Shown here one piece after another: positions 51,301 to 64,000 of a DNA stretch of 64,000 nt. Each line of letters begins with the position of its first letter. The first letter of the stretch is position 1. The stretch is from Aphis gossypii (taxonomy: Eukaryota > Arthropoda > Insecta > Hemiptera > Aphididae). Both the position numbers and the translations under genes were made by a program. The notes under the pieces were generated by a model. That model was not told the DNA's origin, ran no database searches, and was given only the letters and a program-made list of their open reading frames with translations. The DNA is taken from positions 46,210,287 through 46,274,286 of the forward strand of contig NC_065532.1 in the NCBI RefSeq assembly GCF_020184175.1, written 5' to 3'.

Positions 51301-54300
51301 ACCTAAGCGCGTTTATGAAAGCGAAATTTATCCCCCTATACTCCCCCATTCTAGACGGATTTTAATATTTACGTCTGGGGGGAAAATGAAAAAACCGATT
51401 TATATTAGACTTATCGGACCGCAAAATCGGAGCACGTGCTGCTTACACCATTTCAGTAATTTTTTCTAGATTCCTAATATTATATGCGGTCCCCCCACAT
51501 ATGCAAGGGGATGTTCCACGTCCAGTAAGAGCGTATTTCCGGGTTTCAACAGTTTAAACAGAAAGGGAGGTAAATAAAAGGATTGTATTTACACATTAAA
51601 TCTATAAACTATAAGAACACATACTTTTAAGTATCTGTTATAAGTATTAATTATATGAATGATCGTTTTATTGTAAATTTTATTTTTAATTTAACATTCA
51701 ATATGTAGTTTTTAGAATTGTTCTAGTAAGTAGTACCTACTTAATGCCATAATTTTGAAATGAAGTTTTTTACAAATCAACTATACAATATACATATTAA
51801 ATTTGTATGGATATTTTGATATTATAATAAATATTAATACAGAAATTGTTCTAAATTTTGAAAAGAAACATTAGCTGTTTAAATAACGTAATAAAATAAT
51901 TTTATACAGAAGTGTATAATATTTTGTAATGTACATTGATATTAGGTATTTATTATAAGTAGGGAAAAGATATTTGTATTATTACCATAAAAATGCAGTT
52001 GGAAACTAAATAAAAATAAAACTATTGACAGGAGATTATTGAATTAAATTAAAAACTAAAAATATTTGAATATTTTTTTATAAATATATTTTCTTTTATG
52101 TTTATAAATCGTCGCTTATCAAGATACGGCAATTTATTATGTATACAATTGTATATAATTTTTTTCATTTCTAGAATCTATTTTGATTGATGACTAAGTG
52201 TCTCATTAAGTCTATAAAAATGATTTAGGAAATAGCATTATAGTAATAACATAATATATAAATAGTATTAGGTAATAAAAGTGTATATTATTTAAACTTA
52301 ATTATTTTTGACGAATACGATTTAAAGTTTTGAATGATAAACTAAAAATATTTAAAAATCATTTTCTCATAAATTTAATTTTTTACCGTCCACACAGCAA
52401 TAAAAGTTATAACCGACCTATTGGTAAGCTTAATTATTCAAACAGTTTAAATTGTAGAGACACATCAAACATCACACGTTTTATGATATAATATAAATGT
52501 AAATATTTATAATTTAAAAAATATCAAATAAAGATATCACCTTTTAATGTATTGTAGGTATCATTATTACGGTATTATATATTTTTCATAACAATATTAT
52601 CATTATAGATGTAATTCCAAGTGCATATAATATACGAGAAGCACATAATATTTTCCTCACCAGCCGATTCATTCAACACTAAAATACAATGGCCCCGAAA
52701 ACTGGTCCGCCGGGGCTTTGTCAACAATTCATATGTTCTCGATTGGTATAGCACTAATGAACTATTATAAAGTTTTATCGCGTATTCCCTCGCCGATCTC
52801 GTTGTGCTCGACAATAAACTTATTGATATTATATACGGTCAATTTGTCAAAAATAATAATAAAAAGAGAAGTTAGAGAGCAAAAATGAAACCGAAGAAAT
52901 GAGAGAAACGCGATTTATCGTGAAAACCGCGATAATGTTGTTCGGGCCGTTCTTGTCGAGGATAAGATTTCTCCAAGGGATTATATACTGCACAGTAGAC
53001 GCACATATACGTACACGCGTACGTGTAGGTCAACAATCTACCCTGAGCAGGAAATTGTCCCAGGAGAGCCGTTTACCGGTTTCCATCTCGAAGATATTGC
53101 GCGCCATCCGCCCCGCCGAATAAACGTCCACTCGTAAATTGTAGGAGAGAAAAAATAAATCCAAAAGCACCCGCACGACCAGCGCGGGGACATCATTGCA
53201 CTCGGACAATAATTTATTTTCATCGATTTGACATCGCGGATTGCTCGGTGTTCCTATTAATTAGGAATCGCGTGGCATCGCATGAGAGAAAAAAAAACAG
53301 ATGACAATTTACGCATATTAAAATACACACATTTATAGTATAATAAGTACATAATATTATGTTTATATATAATACGAGGACAGAGGTGTAGGTAGCAGCG
53401 CACTACCGCTTGCCGGATTACCGGTTTTTTGTTTCTTTAACAATTTTATCGCCGTGGTGGGGGTGTGGGGTATGTGACAGACGTCATTGATGGATGACCC
53501 CCGAACGTAGTTATACCCAGGTGTTGAATATCATTTAGAGAAACAGTTCGAAGTGTTTTTTAATAATACGACTATACTGCGGGACCACCGTTGATGAATA
53601 TACATTCAAAATAGGTATTTTTAGCGTCTCTCACAGCGAGTCGGACGAGTTTACTTTTTATTTGTTTATATATTACAAACTCAATTTTTTCTACCTCACG
53701 ATGTAATTTATTTAATATGATTGGCATTAAACTTAAAGAAAACGCAAACAAAACAAGATAATTCGAATGTATAATATAAACATTCCAAAGCAATAAAATA
53801 CGAAATGTACTTAAAACCAAATCAAATGTGTTATGGTGTAACAACGATAAAAACCACATAACATTAACAGAATAAGTTTACAGTCTGAATATGTTACTTC
53901 TTTTTAATTAGGTTAGACAATTTTATCTTGTTAAATTTGATTTTGATTTTTTTAAAAAACCATTTAATTTAATATGCGTGTAATGTACACACAATGCTTT
54001 GTGCTAATATATACCTACTTGAAACCAAACTAAAACCTATAACATCAGCTGTCAAGCTTATAATATGATAGTATGGTACTAAATAAAAACATTCCAAAAT
54101 AGGAAAATAATATGTAAAGTAAGGTTTTCTGTGAATAAAACATTTTGTAACACAATAATAGGTAAGAACCTGTTTGGACGATCTCTAACTACTTTTTACT
54201 TTTTATAGATACGACTTTACGAAGAATGAATATTATTAATTTAGTAAGAAGTAATTTACTAACTGGATTACTCTGAATATTGCGATGAATGTATACAATA

Positions 54301-57300
54301 CATATTACAATTAATATTACAATACGCTACGCAGGTATATAATACAGTAAAATTAATAAAGCTTAAATTAAAAAGAAAAGAATTTTCACCTTATTTTTAT
54401 GAATTTATGATATTATCGTTAAAAAATCCTGCCGATCTGTTATTTAAACATTTAATGAATAGATAAATCGTTAAACCTATTAAACCTATCTATTTGAGTA
54501 AAAGTAGAGTTTGATTATGTTTATTAATACAAGAAACTAACCATACCAATTAAAAATATATACCTATATAGTATATATTATTTTTAAATACCTATTTGGT
54601 TTTAATGGCGCCTGCCTAGTAAACATCAAAGAGATTTTTATTTCAAGTGGCTATTAAATTTCTTCCCTCTTTTTTTTTGGTGTAGCATTAAATAGTATTT
54701 GTATTTTGTAAAAAAACATTATATATATTTGTGCTTAATTATTTTACTACTTTGTATTATTACAGATGTTTAAATAAAATAATTAATAAGGTAAACCTAT
54801 AATGTAAACGTAATATTACAAACTATTGTTACATTATAAATGATTTCTATTTAATTACTTTATTGTTATTTATAAACTATTTATATTTCTAAACTACATT
54901 TACTTGACTTAAGTATAATAATTTTATAATAACTATTGAGATATAAATAATTTTTTATGTACAAGTTTATTATTATAATTTTTAAATACAATAATATTAG
55001 AAGTATTGAAATTTTGTAAGTAAAATTACTGTTGTAAAATGTTTGCTCAATGGTAATATTTTAGCTTACAAAGAGAAACTATAAATAAAAATGTTTTTGT
55101 GAAGATTTTTGTTCGCGCTTGGGACATTTTTTTAAACTTAATATATCCAAATGCATTTCTTTTATAGATATATACATTTTTTTTAACTAAAGCTATAATT
55201 AGATAGAATACTTCGTAAGTGTTGACGGACTATCAATCATTTGGCGCAATGATGTACATTGTGTCGTTACATATGTAGCATTATATAATAAGTTTTTTTT
55301 TAATTCAATTATCTTTGTATAGAATTACCTAAGAAGATTAATGATACATCTACGATATTCGTGACTTATGATGAGTCTAAGATGAATATATTATTATTAA
55401 TTAAGTTAATATATAGAGATTTTTCTAAATACTTTTTAGACTAACATTTTTTTTATGATTAAAATATTTAAAAACAGATATTTATAAACATAAATGTTAT
55501 TATTGTAAACCCTAATGTAGTATTTTATTTTAAGGAGAAAAGTATAGGCTAATTTATTAATTCACCTTAGTGGTAATCGGTTGGTATAGATATATAATAT
55601 GATATTATTATTATTTTTAAATAATTTGTTTTATAAATTGTAAGTTGCACTGTCACTTTATCGTAAAATATTGAGATTTGAGATGAGGTAAATTAATTAT
55701 TTTTGTGTACATCTACATATATTTAAGAAAAAATAAAATATATTACAATATTGTTAGCTACTCTATTTGAAGTCTAAATAACTAAAAATGATTACGTTAA
55801 ATTTTGTATACAAAACATCTTTAGTAATTTTTGTCCATAGAGATTTTACTTAAATTTAATATCTTGTATTCCTGTTTTACCAATTTTAAAAGCCATTTTC
55901 TGTTGTGAGTACAAAAACCCATTTAGATTTAAGTGCCATGTCATTTTCACCTTCAAACATTTGAGTTCACACGTCTCGTGATCCATCATTGTTGTATCAT
56001 TTTTCACTCGGAGCCATGTACAAAATAAGTACATCTCCTGAATACTTGGAAAACCAAATAAGTTGAAATTGGGTTTGGAGGGTGTTTACTGTTCATAGTT
56101 AGGAAACTGATGCGATTTTCAACTCTTATTTTACCCCAATATCTTCAGAAGCAGTCAACTATGATAAATACAAGTGTCAATGCATGATTCGGTCCCTTGA
56201 GGTTTTTGGCCTAAGGGCTTCGAGAACAATTATTCTTGTTTTCACTACTTTTTTTTAATGATTTACAAAAAGATTCATGACAGCGATGATGAAAAATCCA
56301 ATTCTTAACCACTACCCTACAGAGTACATTGTGATTACATTTGAAATATTACCAAAGTTTAAGAAATGCGATTTGAGTGTTATGCTCCATTGTACCATAA
56401 TAATATAAATAATTATTTCTCGTATATAACTTATATGCAATGTATATAAGTAGTTTATAATTTTATACATGATATATTATGATGTATGATTTGTTTTATA
56501 ACATCCAATAAGAAATGAATAATGAATAATGATAGCATGTATACCGAATACTGTACGAGTACAGTTTATTTTGAAGATTTCTTATAGTTTTCTAGTATTT
56601 TTTGTTTGCAAAAAATATAAAATGATGGTTGTTTTTTTTACAAGGCAAATTATGTTTTTCGGTTTTGTTCAAATATAATAATCTGATAAGAGTAAATATT
56701 ACCAGAAATTTTTAGTAATAAAACTGTGGTTCTCGTGTAGGTAATAATTTTTGTCTGCAGTGAAACCCCTGCAGGGTATTAACAACGACGACAAATCTCT
56801 TGTTTTGGCATAAAGAAAAATACCATTTTTTTTTATACTCCCAGTTTTTTTTTTTTTTGCTCTTTTTACGGTCAAATAGCCTTTCGGATATTATTAACGT
56901 TGTGGTATCCACTTGTGAGCACCTATCTTTTGTCCCATGTGTTTAATTAGTGAAGCTCGCAACAATAGAACGTGTACCTATACATGTACATGAGTATGAA
57001 TCGAGTTTTTCGAAAAACCCATATCACGTATATGGAAAGCAAAGAAAAATAATAATGACCAGTGGTTTACTGCTAATGACGATGTTAACGTAGCGACTAT
57101 AATTATTGCTCCAGATAAAACGGGTTTTGGTCAGCAGCCGCGAATACAAGAGGGAATATCGTACGTTATAACTACTGTTCCTGCGGGCTAAATCGTAGGT
57201 GTTATCAGTTTTGGCGTTAAACATATAATTGTGTACATAATATTGTGATATAATGTATAATATTATGTTGGGTACCTACGTTATAACGAGCGCAGCAGCG

Positions 57301-60300
57301 GTGTCGGTGCCTTTGTATTGCCCACATTGAGGTATAAAATAAAAATACATAGGTACTCGATCGTACGGTACAGGGTGAACTCGATATCGCGATATACGCA
57401 TATATTACCTACATCGGAAAGTTTCTAACGCTTTGCATAATAACGTTTGTTAAAAACACAGTTGCTCACCGTTTTTAGGTTGTATCAAATCGTATTATAT
57501 GTATTATACGACGGTTATATTTTTTTTTCAACCGTCAATCATAAACTATTTGACCTGAGGATAAGATTTGCCGAATTCGGAATTACCATATATAATCTTT
57601 GCACGGAGAGCGTGTCGGAGCCGAAAAAAAAATAATTGTAAAATAATAAAACAGATTCGTTTACCCTATAGTATAATAACGCCGACGCGACGTGCCCTGG
57701 GCACTATAGCGCAGTCTACGTTTGTATAATAATAAAAAGAAAAATATTTAAAATCAAGTAACTGCTGGCAGATCGTTTGTACAACAACAGCAAATTATGT
57801 GTGTATAATAATAATAATAATAATAATAAAACATTATAATCATAATGCGATTAAAACACAGTATTTTATGCTGCCATATAGGTATACACACACACACACA
57901 CACTCATACGCGCGCGCATTGCCGCATTGAAGAAAAAAAAATAATATATTCTGCATATTAGTACGTTCGCTTGGATAACAACGCGTACGCATGCTTTTTA
58001 TTCAAAAACCGTTTGACTTAGGTACGTTTTAAGAATATACAATTTTTGTTATAATAGTATTGTTTGTATAATATTTTTTTATTCGTTATACTTTTGTATG
58101 TTATACTTATAATGCCTATTAGCTTATTACCATTTGACCGTGGTAATGTTAAAAATATCACCAGAGAATTATCTTTAATAAAATAATAAATACTTCATTC
58201 TATTTTTTAAATGTTTATTTTAAAGAAACACTTTAAAAATTGAATACAATTTTTGAATTTAATTAATAATATAGTTCATTAACGCCAGTATAAGTAAACA
58301 TAACTTTGAAGATGGTCATAGAATCATTTCAGTCAAAACATCAAACTAAACAAAACAAACATTTAGAGTATTTCAAACTATTAATCAAGTCACCTATGAT
58401 AACACAAGCGAAAACTCTAAAATAATAATTTACTTAGGTACCTAATAATTTATTATCGGGACAAAATATTATCACTAGTGTTTTTAGTTAATAAGTTGAC
58501 CAATTAATTTGGATTATAATATTTAAAATATCTGTAATATATCATCATTACTCAATAAAGTATTTTATCCAATTACTTGCATGATAACATTCGATTAACT
58601 AAACAACAATACTACAAATACGATTAAAAAATTGCAATATAAGTTTATAACAATATTATAAAATCTTAAATTGATATATTTTACAAAACCATGCAACTCG
58701 ATCTCTATTAGGTATGATTTATTTTCATAAAAAAAAAATCTTTAGATACTTAAGACTTTGGAACACTTATATTATTTATATAATAACATAGGTTTATCGG
58801 GGCTCACAGACAAGAGAACCACTTGAAAAAAGAACGAGCGAGAGGGCAGTAAGAAACATATCCTTTTCCATTTTTAAGCACCTAGCATTATGGTCGTTTC
58901 CACACAGAAGTCCATTAGTCACAGGGGCCTTTTTACACACATCCATCAGAGTCGCAAGCCCTACTCACATCAATAGTATAACGATTGTATACATCACATG
59001 CACCCTGTGTGTCGAGTATAGGACGGAAGGTAGACAACTTTGACTTGTCCAATGGACGAGCCCCCCGAGATAAAGAAGCCCGTTCACGCAGGGCGCACGG
59101 TGCGCATGGATATATGTACATGCAGTGAGAGTGTAGGGGTATAATCCGTTTTTACTGGAAACGGATCAATTTGTCTAACCTTTGCCCCGAGCTACGGTAA
59201 ATATCGTCCAGTTTGGTCTCATTCCCGGCCCAGTCAAATGTATCCGGTTGAAATAAATCGCTCTGATTTCTAAAAACTGCGTGATTGTATGCACCGAAAG
59301 GATTTTACGAGGTATGAACGAATTCTCCAGAGGCCCCAGAAATAAGTTTGTTTTTCGCTAAAAAGACACGGCGATTGACAATTCGTTTGTTTTATGCTAC
59401 GCAATATCCGTTTTGTCTTAACTTCCGAAGTAAAACCGTATTTCCGTGTTTGCTTGAAAAGTAAATGTTTAGTTGAAATGATGATAATCCGAGGAGCAGA
59501 CTACAGTCGTATTTTATCCTTTATTGATTGGTTTTAAAATTGAAAACAATAATGTATCAGTTATTACTGAAATGAAACCGAATTTTCTTATTTCGTAGTA
59601 ATATTTTAATAATATCTTAGAAATTATTAAATAGTTTTGATGATATTTTAAACAATCGAATGGTTAATGTTTATATATGGTAATGTTTTTTAATTAAAAA
59701 TATATTGTACTGGCGTACAGGGTACTACGAGTATATAGAAAATAGTTTAAAATAATATAATGTATAATCGGGTTAATAAGTGTTATGATTTATGTGAATG
59801 TATAAAACACATAAGTATGAGTTTGCATAAGATTTAAAACTTGTTTATCCATTCGAAGATAAAACGAGTTTTTAAAGATTTAGATAGGCTCGTGTTTTAT
59901 TTTATAAAATATATAGAATGTGTTTATTATAATCTTAAAAATCTTAATATCTTATAAACATAGACTTGAATAATATAATATGTAGAGCATACATAATATT
60001 AATTATTTATTTTAGTAAAATTAAATTATTATCGCATTAATTATAGTACTAAATAATATGAAGTAATCGGGAAATCTATAAAAATAGTATAATATAATAA
60101 AGTTTAAGATTTGCAGTTAAGCAGTTGCTATAGAATCATGAGATATAATATAACCTTTTACTGAATTTGATTAACAGGGGAATATATCAAAAGCCAAAAT
60201 TAATTATCATCTCGTAGGTCTTCATTTAAATTTTAATCAAATAATCCGTGTATAATTACGGAAAGACTCACCTCAGAGGCTCAAAATGGTAAAGGTTAAG

Positions 60301-62421
60301 GGGTTGCGTACATACATTATTAATAATCAAACTTTAAGAAGTCTTCTACCATTAAGCTTTCAATGTTTAAACTTAGTTATTATGTACAACAAAGCCTACC
60401 AATATATTTAAGTCATAAAATTGTTTATGTTTTACATTACTGAAGTATGTATACAATAAATACAAATATGTTTGAACAATTTGTTTTTCTCATTAGTAAG
60501 CTATAAAACATGAAAATTATTAAATGAATAAAATATAATTTATTAAATCTACTAAACTCGTTAACAATTCATAAATGTTTGTTTATTTTTTATTACATTG
60601 TTGAATAAACAAATTTAAAGAATATATATTAATAATAATATCAATAATTTAATAAATCCTCGAGAAAATCTTATAATAGGATAAGCAATAAGCATTGTGT
60701 GCTTAAATTGTTTATTCTCAATTGCAAAAAAATATTTCTAAAGGCGTATAAAGTATAATAAAATAATTTACGTCTATACATTTATATGCTAATTACGATG
60801 TCTACACTTATATTTATCGTTTTATTAATACATAGCTATCGAGTAAATTATCTCTCCTCGCCATGTGTTTAAATTAAAATTTTCAAAACACGTTTTAAAA
60901 CCACCTTTTAAAATATTGCATGTTTAATTTTCATTTAAATAAATAGGATTATTTCTTCTAATTTATACTACATAAGTGTATGCAGTTCATGGTGTACTTT
61001 GAATAATTGAATCACAAAGATATAGATCACAAATTTATACCAATGATATACAAAATGATGAATAACAACATCTAAATCAGTAAAAAAAAAATGTAATATA
61101 TTTTACACCAAATGCATAGGCGTACTAGCTAATTTAATTTGACAATTGTTTTTTAATAGATTATAATAGAAAAGGAGACGAATTTAAATTATAATTTCAC
61201 TTTCAAAAAATGTAAATATTACGTGTCTGATATGAATAATATATCGATATGATTTAATACTTTGTAATATATTTTAATTCGTATGCAAAACATCGTTTTA
61301 ATTGTCTCGTTTATTGCCTGTTTCCTCGTGTCATTCGATTACTTTGATCCCCTATCATCGTTAGATGTTAGCCTCTTAATCTCACACCATAAGTCACGTT
61401 TAGGCAATAATGTAACCCCCCGGTCGTTTTTTCACCCGAACAACATATAGCCGGTTTATTGATAGCGCTTCACCCGTGTTCGTGAATCATAAGCGAGGAT
61501 CTCACCATACCATCAGCATATTATATACCCGGTATCTTTAAATCCTCACGATTTTTCAATTTTCTTTTCTTTATTATTAATATTATGTTACTATTTTTTT
61601 TTTTTTTTTATCACAAAGGAAAGTCTGCATAAATAAACCATTCTGCTGACCCGAAATAGCACACATCACATATGAACAACCAACAATCCTCTATCACGAA
61701 ATATCACGTTGACACTCGTATATTATATTATATTAAAAAAAATAATAAATAAAAGAAACCCAGTAAAAAATATGTTGTACAATTAAAAAACGATCATGGA
61801 TAGAACGTTTGTAAAGAATTTAATAACGTAAATTTTTAATTTGTATTAGATTATCAAATATAATATATTATATATTTTAATGTAGTCAAACGAGGGAATT
61901 ATGATGAATCTATAATCTACTATAGTCCACTATACATATTTTTTTTTATACCTAGCTGTAGACCGCGAAGGCACGTGCATGACACTTATATAATATGTGT
62001 TTTAATAAAGTACCTATTTTCAAGGTGTATATTAATTAAAATAATACATTTTTAAAAACACGAACATGAAAATAGTTTACTAAAATTGTACGAAACCCGT
62101 TAAATGAGTTGCTTTTATACTTATATGAATCATGGTTTTAGTTGTTTATTCTCTATTATTATTGTAAGCTATGTACTAAATAGTTTCATCGTTTTTTTTT
62201 TCATTTAAAATAGAGAAAAAATAATTACCTACCTTTACAAGCCTTTCGATGTGTCATGGGTTTAGTAGGATCTCTGTAGTATCCCTCCTTGCAGTAATGA
62301 CAGTATCTGCCGGCCGTGAAGTGTCTACACTTGAGGCACACGCCACCGCTTACCCGACCCGACAGTTTGTACAGTTCCACGTCGAACCGACATCGTTTTG
62401 CATGTTCGTTGCAGTTACAAG
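33194..62421 (-). CDS. Netrin, 3' part (LE2, LE3, linker and NTR domain)
   Basis: Six coding exons join in frame to 278 residues plus the stop: complement(33194..33338, 33451..33625, 35961..36029, 38712..38822, 38890..39039, 62233..62421). The order is laminin-EGF repeat 2, laminin-EGF repeat 3, an acidic linker, then a C-terminal NTR domain. This is the netrin-1 layout, and long stretches match human netrin-1 and Drosophila NetA/NetB. Netrins are secreted guidance cues that bind DCC/Frazzled and UNC-5 receptors. The signal peptide, laminin-N domain and LE1 are missing because they lie beyond the right edge, not because of a break. Introns after LE2, LE3, the linker and the first NTR exon are all phase 1; the last is phase 2. 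The intron after LE2 is about 23 kb. I cannot say which of the two Drosophila paralogues it is closer to. Confidence 0.94.
33451..33625 (-). CDS. Netrin exon, core of NTR domain
   Basis: It encodes NWAKFTMNVQSVYKR and then SDLKCKCPKIKPG, which align with WWKFTVNIISVYKQ and IACKCPKIKP of human netrin-1. It enters in phase 1 and leaves in phase 2, with donor GGAAG|GTAAAT. Confidence 0.95.
35961..36029 (-). CDS. Netrin exon, start of NTR domain
   Basis: A 69-nt phase 1-1 exon encoding QCGKCRSGTKRLNLNKYC followed by HRDY. It carries the first three Cys of the six in this NTR domain. Confidence 0.93.
36030..38711 (-). other. Netrin intron between linker and NTR exons
   Basis: This intron of 2.7 kb has AT-rich parts and less AT-rich islands at about 36340-36480, 36600-37060, 37150-37660 and 37970-38290. 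A (TC)n run lies at 37847-37860. Short open frames occur on both strands around 37150-37610, but none has homology I recognise. Confidence 0.7.
38712..38822 (-). CDS. Netrin exon, acidic linker
   Basis: A 111-nt phase 1-1 exon. It encodes the LE3-NTR linker with NQMSSDARAAGNEGG and GDYDEDDEDNRH. It is low complexity and strongly acidic, replacing the short Pro/Ala/Thr/Ser linker of vertebrate netrin-1. Confidence 0.9.
38890..39039 (-). CDS. Netrin exon, laminin-EGF repeat 3
   Basis: A 150-nt phase 1-1 exon that encodes ACNCHPVGASGKTCN, CPCKDGVTGITCDRCAKG and YQQSRSQIAPCI. All eight expected Cys of an LE module are present. Confidence 0.96.
49379..50191. mobile_element. Non-autonomous TIR element, two-ended copy, about 0.8 kb
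   Basis: The left end TTTTACCAAGCATGTTCACC and the reversed right end TTTACTAAGCATACTTGCCC are imperfect inverted repeats. The similarity continues inward for roughly 80 bases through a C-run/T-run, a TTCA..AATG stretch and TTTTGGAATTTTT. There is no ORF in the body. The exact ends and target duplication could not be fixed. Related pieces occur at 9655-9830 and 26847-27000. Confidence 0.6.
57804..57830. repeat. (ATA)n microsatellite
   Basis: An uninterrupted trinucleotide run in the netrin intron. Confidence 0.9.
57885..57903. repeat. (CA)n microsatellite
   Basis: A CA dinucleotide run in the netrin intron, followed closely by CGCGCGC. Confidence 0.9.
62233..62421 (-). CDS. Netrin exon, laminin-EGF repeat 2
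   Basis: A 189-nt phase 1-1 exon with acceptor ATTTCAG and donor AAAG|GTAGGT. It encodes ACNCNEHAKRCRFDVELYKL, GGVCLKCRHFTAG and YCHYCKEGYYRDPTKP, closing with THRKACK. It is near-identical in pattern to LE2 of other netrins. Confidence 0.97.
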
Positions 62422-64000
62422 CTGAAATCATAACAAAATATTATTATTATTATTACATTCATTTTACATTATTCATTTGTAGAGATACCATCATAATTAT
62501 AAACACACAGTGTCACCTAGTTTAGGACCTACACTAGTACTTACACTACATACTTAGTAGTTGCGTGGTAAGTACCCGGTATACCTATGTTTATGTGTAC
62601 GTTTGCTTCTATAAGTTTATATAGTATTCGTTTAAACATATTTTAAACTCAATGGATATGCTAATAAACTAAATCTCAATAAATTCAAAAACAATAACAA
62701 GAAATCAAAAAAAAAAAGATAAAATAATTTTTATGCATTAAATAATATTTACATTCTGAAAGTAAACAAATCATTATAATCATTAAAATATGCTTATAAC
62801 AAATATAACACTACATATTTTTGTTTTTTATGTAATAATAGGTAGTATCTACATAACATTAACTACAATACTAACATTATTATTCAACAAGTCTTTAAAT
62901 GCGATTGTATCGTTTGTAGTATTTTATTTGTAATAAGTATATTTATTATTATTAATTAATATAGTAAGTTTATTATTATATTATTTTTATTACAATAGGT
63001 AGAAACATGATGAATATTACCTATGAGTAATACTTACTAACTATATTTAAATCATTTGAAAGCAATACAATTGAAATTATTTCTATTTAAAAACTGATTT
63101 ATGTTAGTAATATATTATAAACTCAAGGCGTAATAAGCTTTACCCTTAAAAGGCCAATTGTTTTAATTGCTCGAAGTTGCTTTTATGGTTATAGTAATAA
63201 TTGCGAATTCACATTTTATCAAGTTCTAACTTCTTGACAAATTCACCTTCGTTTGCTCGTTAATTTTCGACTCACGTTTATGGGTTGTTACACCTTTTGG
63301 TAGTATAACCATCATAAAGAAACTTCTAACAATTTCTGTTGAGTTTTTACTTTTACGCAGAACTTAAAAATTCGTTCACGCATATTAAAAAAAAAAAAAT
63401 GTTCATCTTTGATCCAGGGGCTTGTAAAAAACAATATTATATGTACACATCAGTCTATTAAAATTTATTATAATTAAATATTTTAGTTATAACTATTAAT
63501 ATAGCCGTAAAGGTACCATAAGTATTTTAAATTAAAATCATAATAAGTACAGCATTTTTTTTAAAAATTAAACACTTTATTATTTGTTTTTTTTTAAACT
63601 ACCTACTGTACTACTTTTTAATGTGCACATCCCAGCATATTTTTGAGCACGTTTATTAAATATTTCATTATAATTATTAATTATTCAAAAATATACCAAA
63701 CAATAAGAAAAGTAGTGTTAAATTTCCTAAAAATGAATCATATTATGTAAATTTTAAATAACTACTCGAAAAACCATATTAATATAATGATATATGATAA
63801 AATAAACCAACCCAACTTAACATTTATGGCTAGATATATGTATATAGTTTTTAACTGCCAACACAGGAAAACTTATTTACATATAGAATATTCTTATATG
63901 CTTTATTTAACCTAGGTATGTAAGTTGTTAGTTTTTATATTTTAGTCTTATATTTTACTCTTGGATATTTGCAAACCTTATAATATCAAAAATAAATAAT
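62422..64000 (-). other. Netrin intron upstream of LE2
   Basis: This AT-rich stretch runs to the window edge. I found no LE1 or laminin-N exon in it, so the intron continues beyond the right end. Confidence 0.8.

Larger units (their letters stand above)
39040..62232 (-). other. Giant netrin intron between LE2 and LE3
   Basis: This intron of about 23.2 kb has GT-AG ends and holds no gene I can support. Most is AT-rich. Less AT-rich, CpG-bearing islands stand out at about 41400-42240, 43800-44780, 45820-46660, 48900-49340, 51160-51560, 52640-53560, 57040-57480, 58800-59470 and 61330-61700. A stretch at about 55900-56400 is also more complex than its surroundings. A TIR element lies at 49379-50191. 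The islands may be enhancers or decayed repeats; this is inferred from composition only. Confidence 0.75.

Overview
The window looks like a piece of nuclear DNA from a sap-sucking insect, most likely an aphid (Hemiptera). The reasons are a very AT-rich background, dense ATT/TA microsatellites, many copies of a TAGGTACCTA-like palindrome, small exons with GT-AG introns, and insect-type orthologues. The organism call is inference. There are no operons, CRISPR arrays or phage genes. I recognised no tRNA or rRNA.

Four protein-coding genes can be reconstructed exon by exon. (1) Plus strand, 3319-5737: the last two coding exons of a BTB-BACK protein. They are very GC-rich and end in an unusual Lys/Cys-rich tail. 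(2) Minus strand, 20417-11855: a complete eight-exon TMEM184-family membrane protein (407 aa), with a likely 5' UTR exon ending at 24637. (3) Plus strand, 25791-27709: a complete seven-exon syntaxin-8 Qc-SNARE (248 aa). (4) Minus strand, 62421-33194: the 3' part of a netrin gene, covering the second and third laminin-EGF repeats, an acidic linker and the whole C-terminal NTR domain. An intron of about 23 kb lies between the LE2 and LE3 exons. The laminin-N and LE1 exons lie beyond the right edge.

The TMEM184 and syntaxin-8 genes are head to head across a GC-rich island (about 24.64-25.79 kb), which suggests a shared promoter region. Both families act on endosomal or lysosomal membranes. Netrin is a secreted axon-guidance ligand with no evident link to its neighbours.

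The rest is intron, UTR and intergenic DNA. It holds two recognisable non-autonomous transposon types. One is a hAT-like MITE with a near-perfect 8-bp target duplication, in a TMEM184 intron. The other is a family of about 0.8 kb with long degenerate inverted ends, seen as one two-ended copy in the netrin intron and two shorter relics elsewhere. Several less AT-rich islands, mostly in the netrin introns, have no convincing ORF and may be regulatory DNA or decayed repeats. I found no previously undescribed multi-gene system. The most interesting items are the repeat family, the divergent promoter, a stop-containing cryptic exon in TMEM184 and the odd BTB protein tail.
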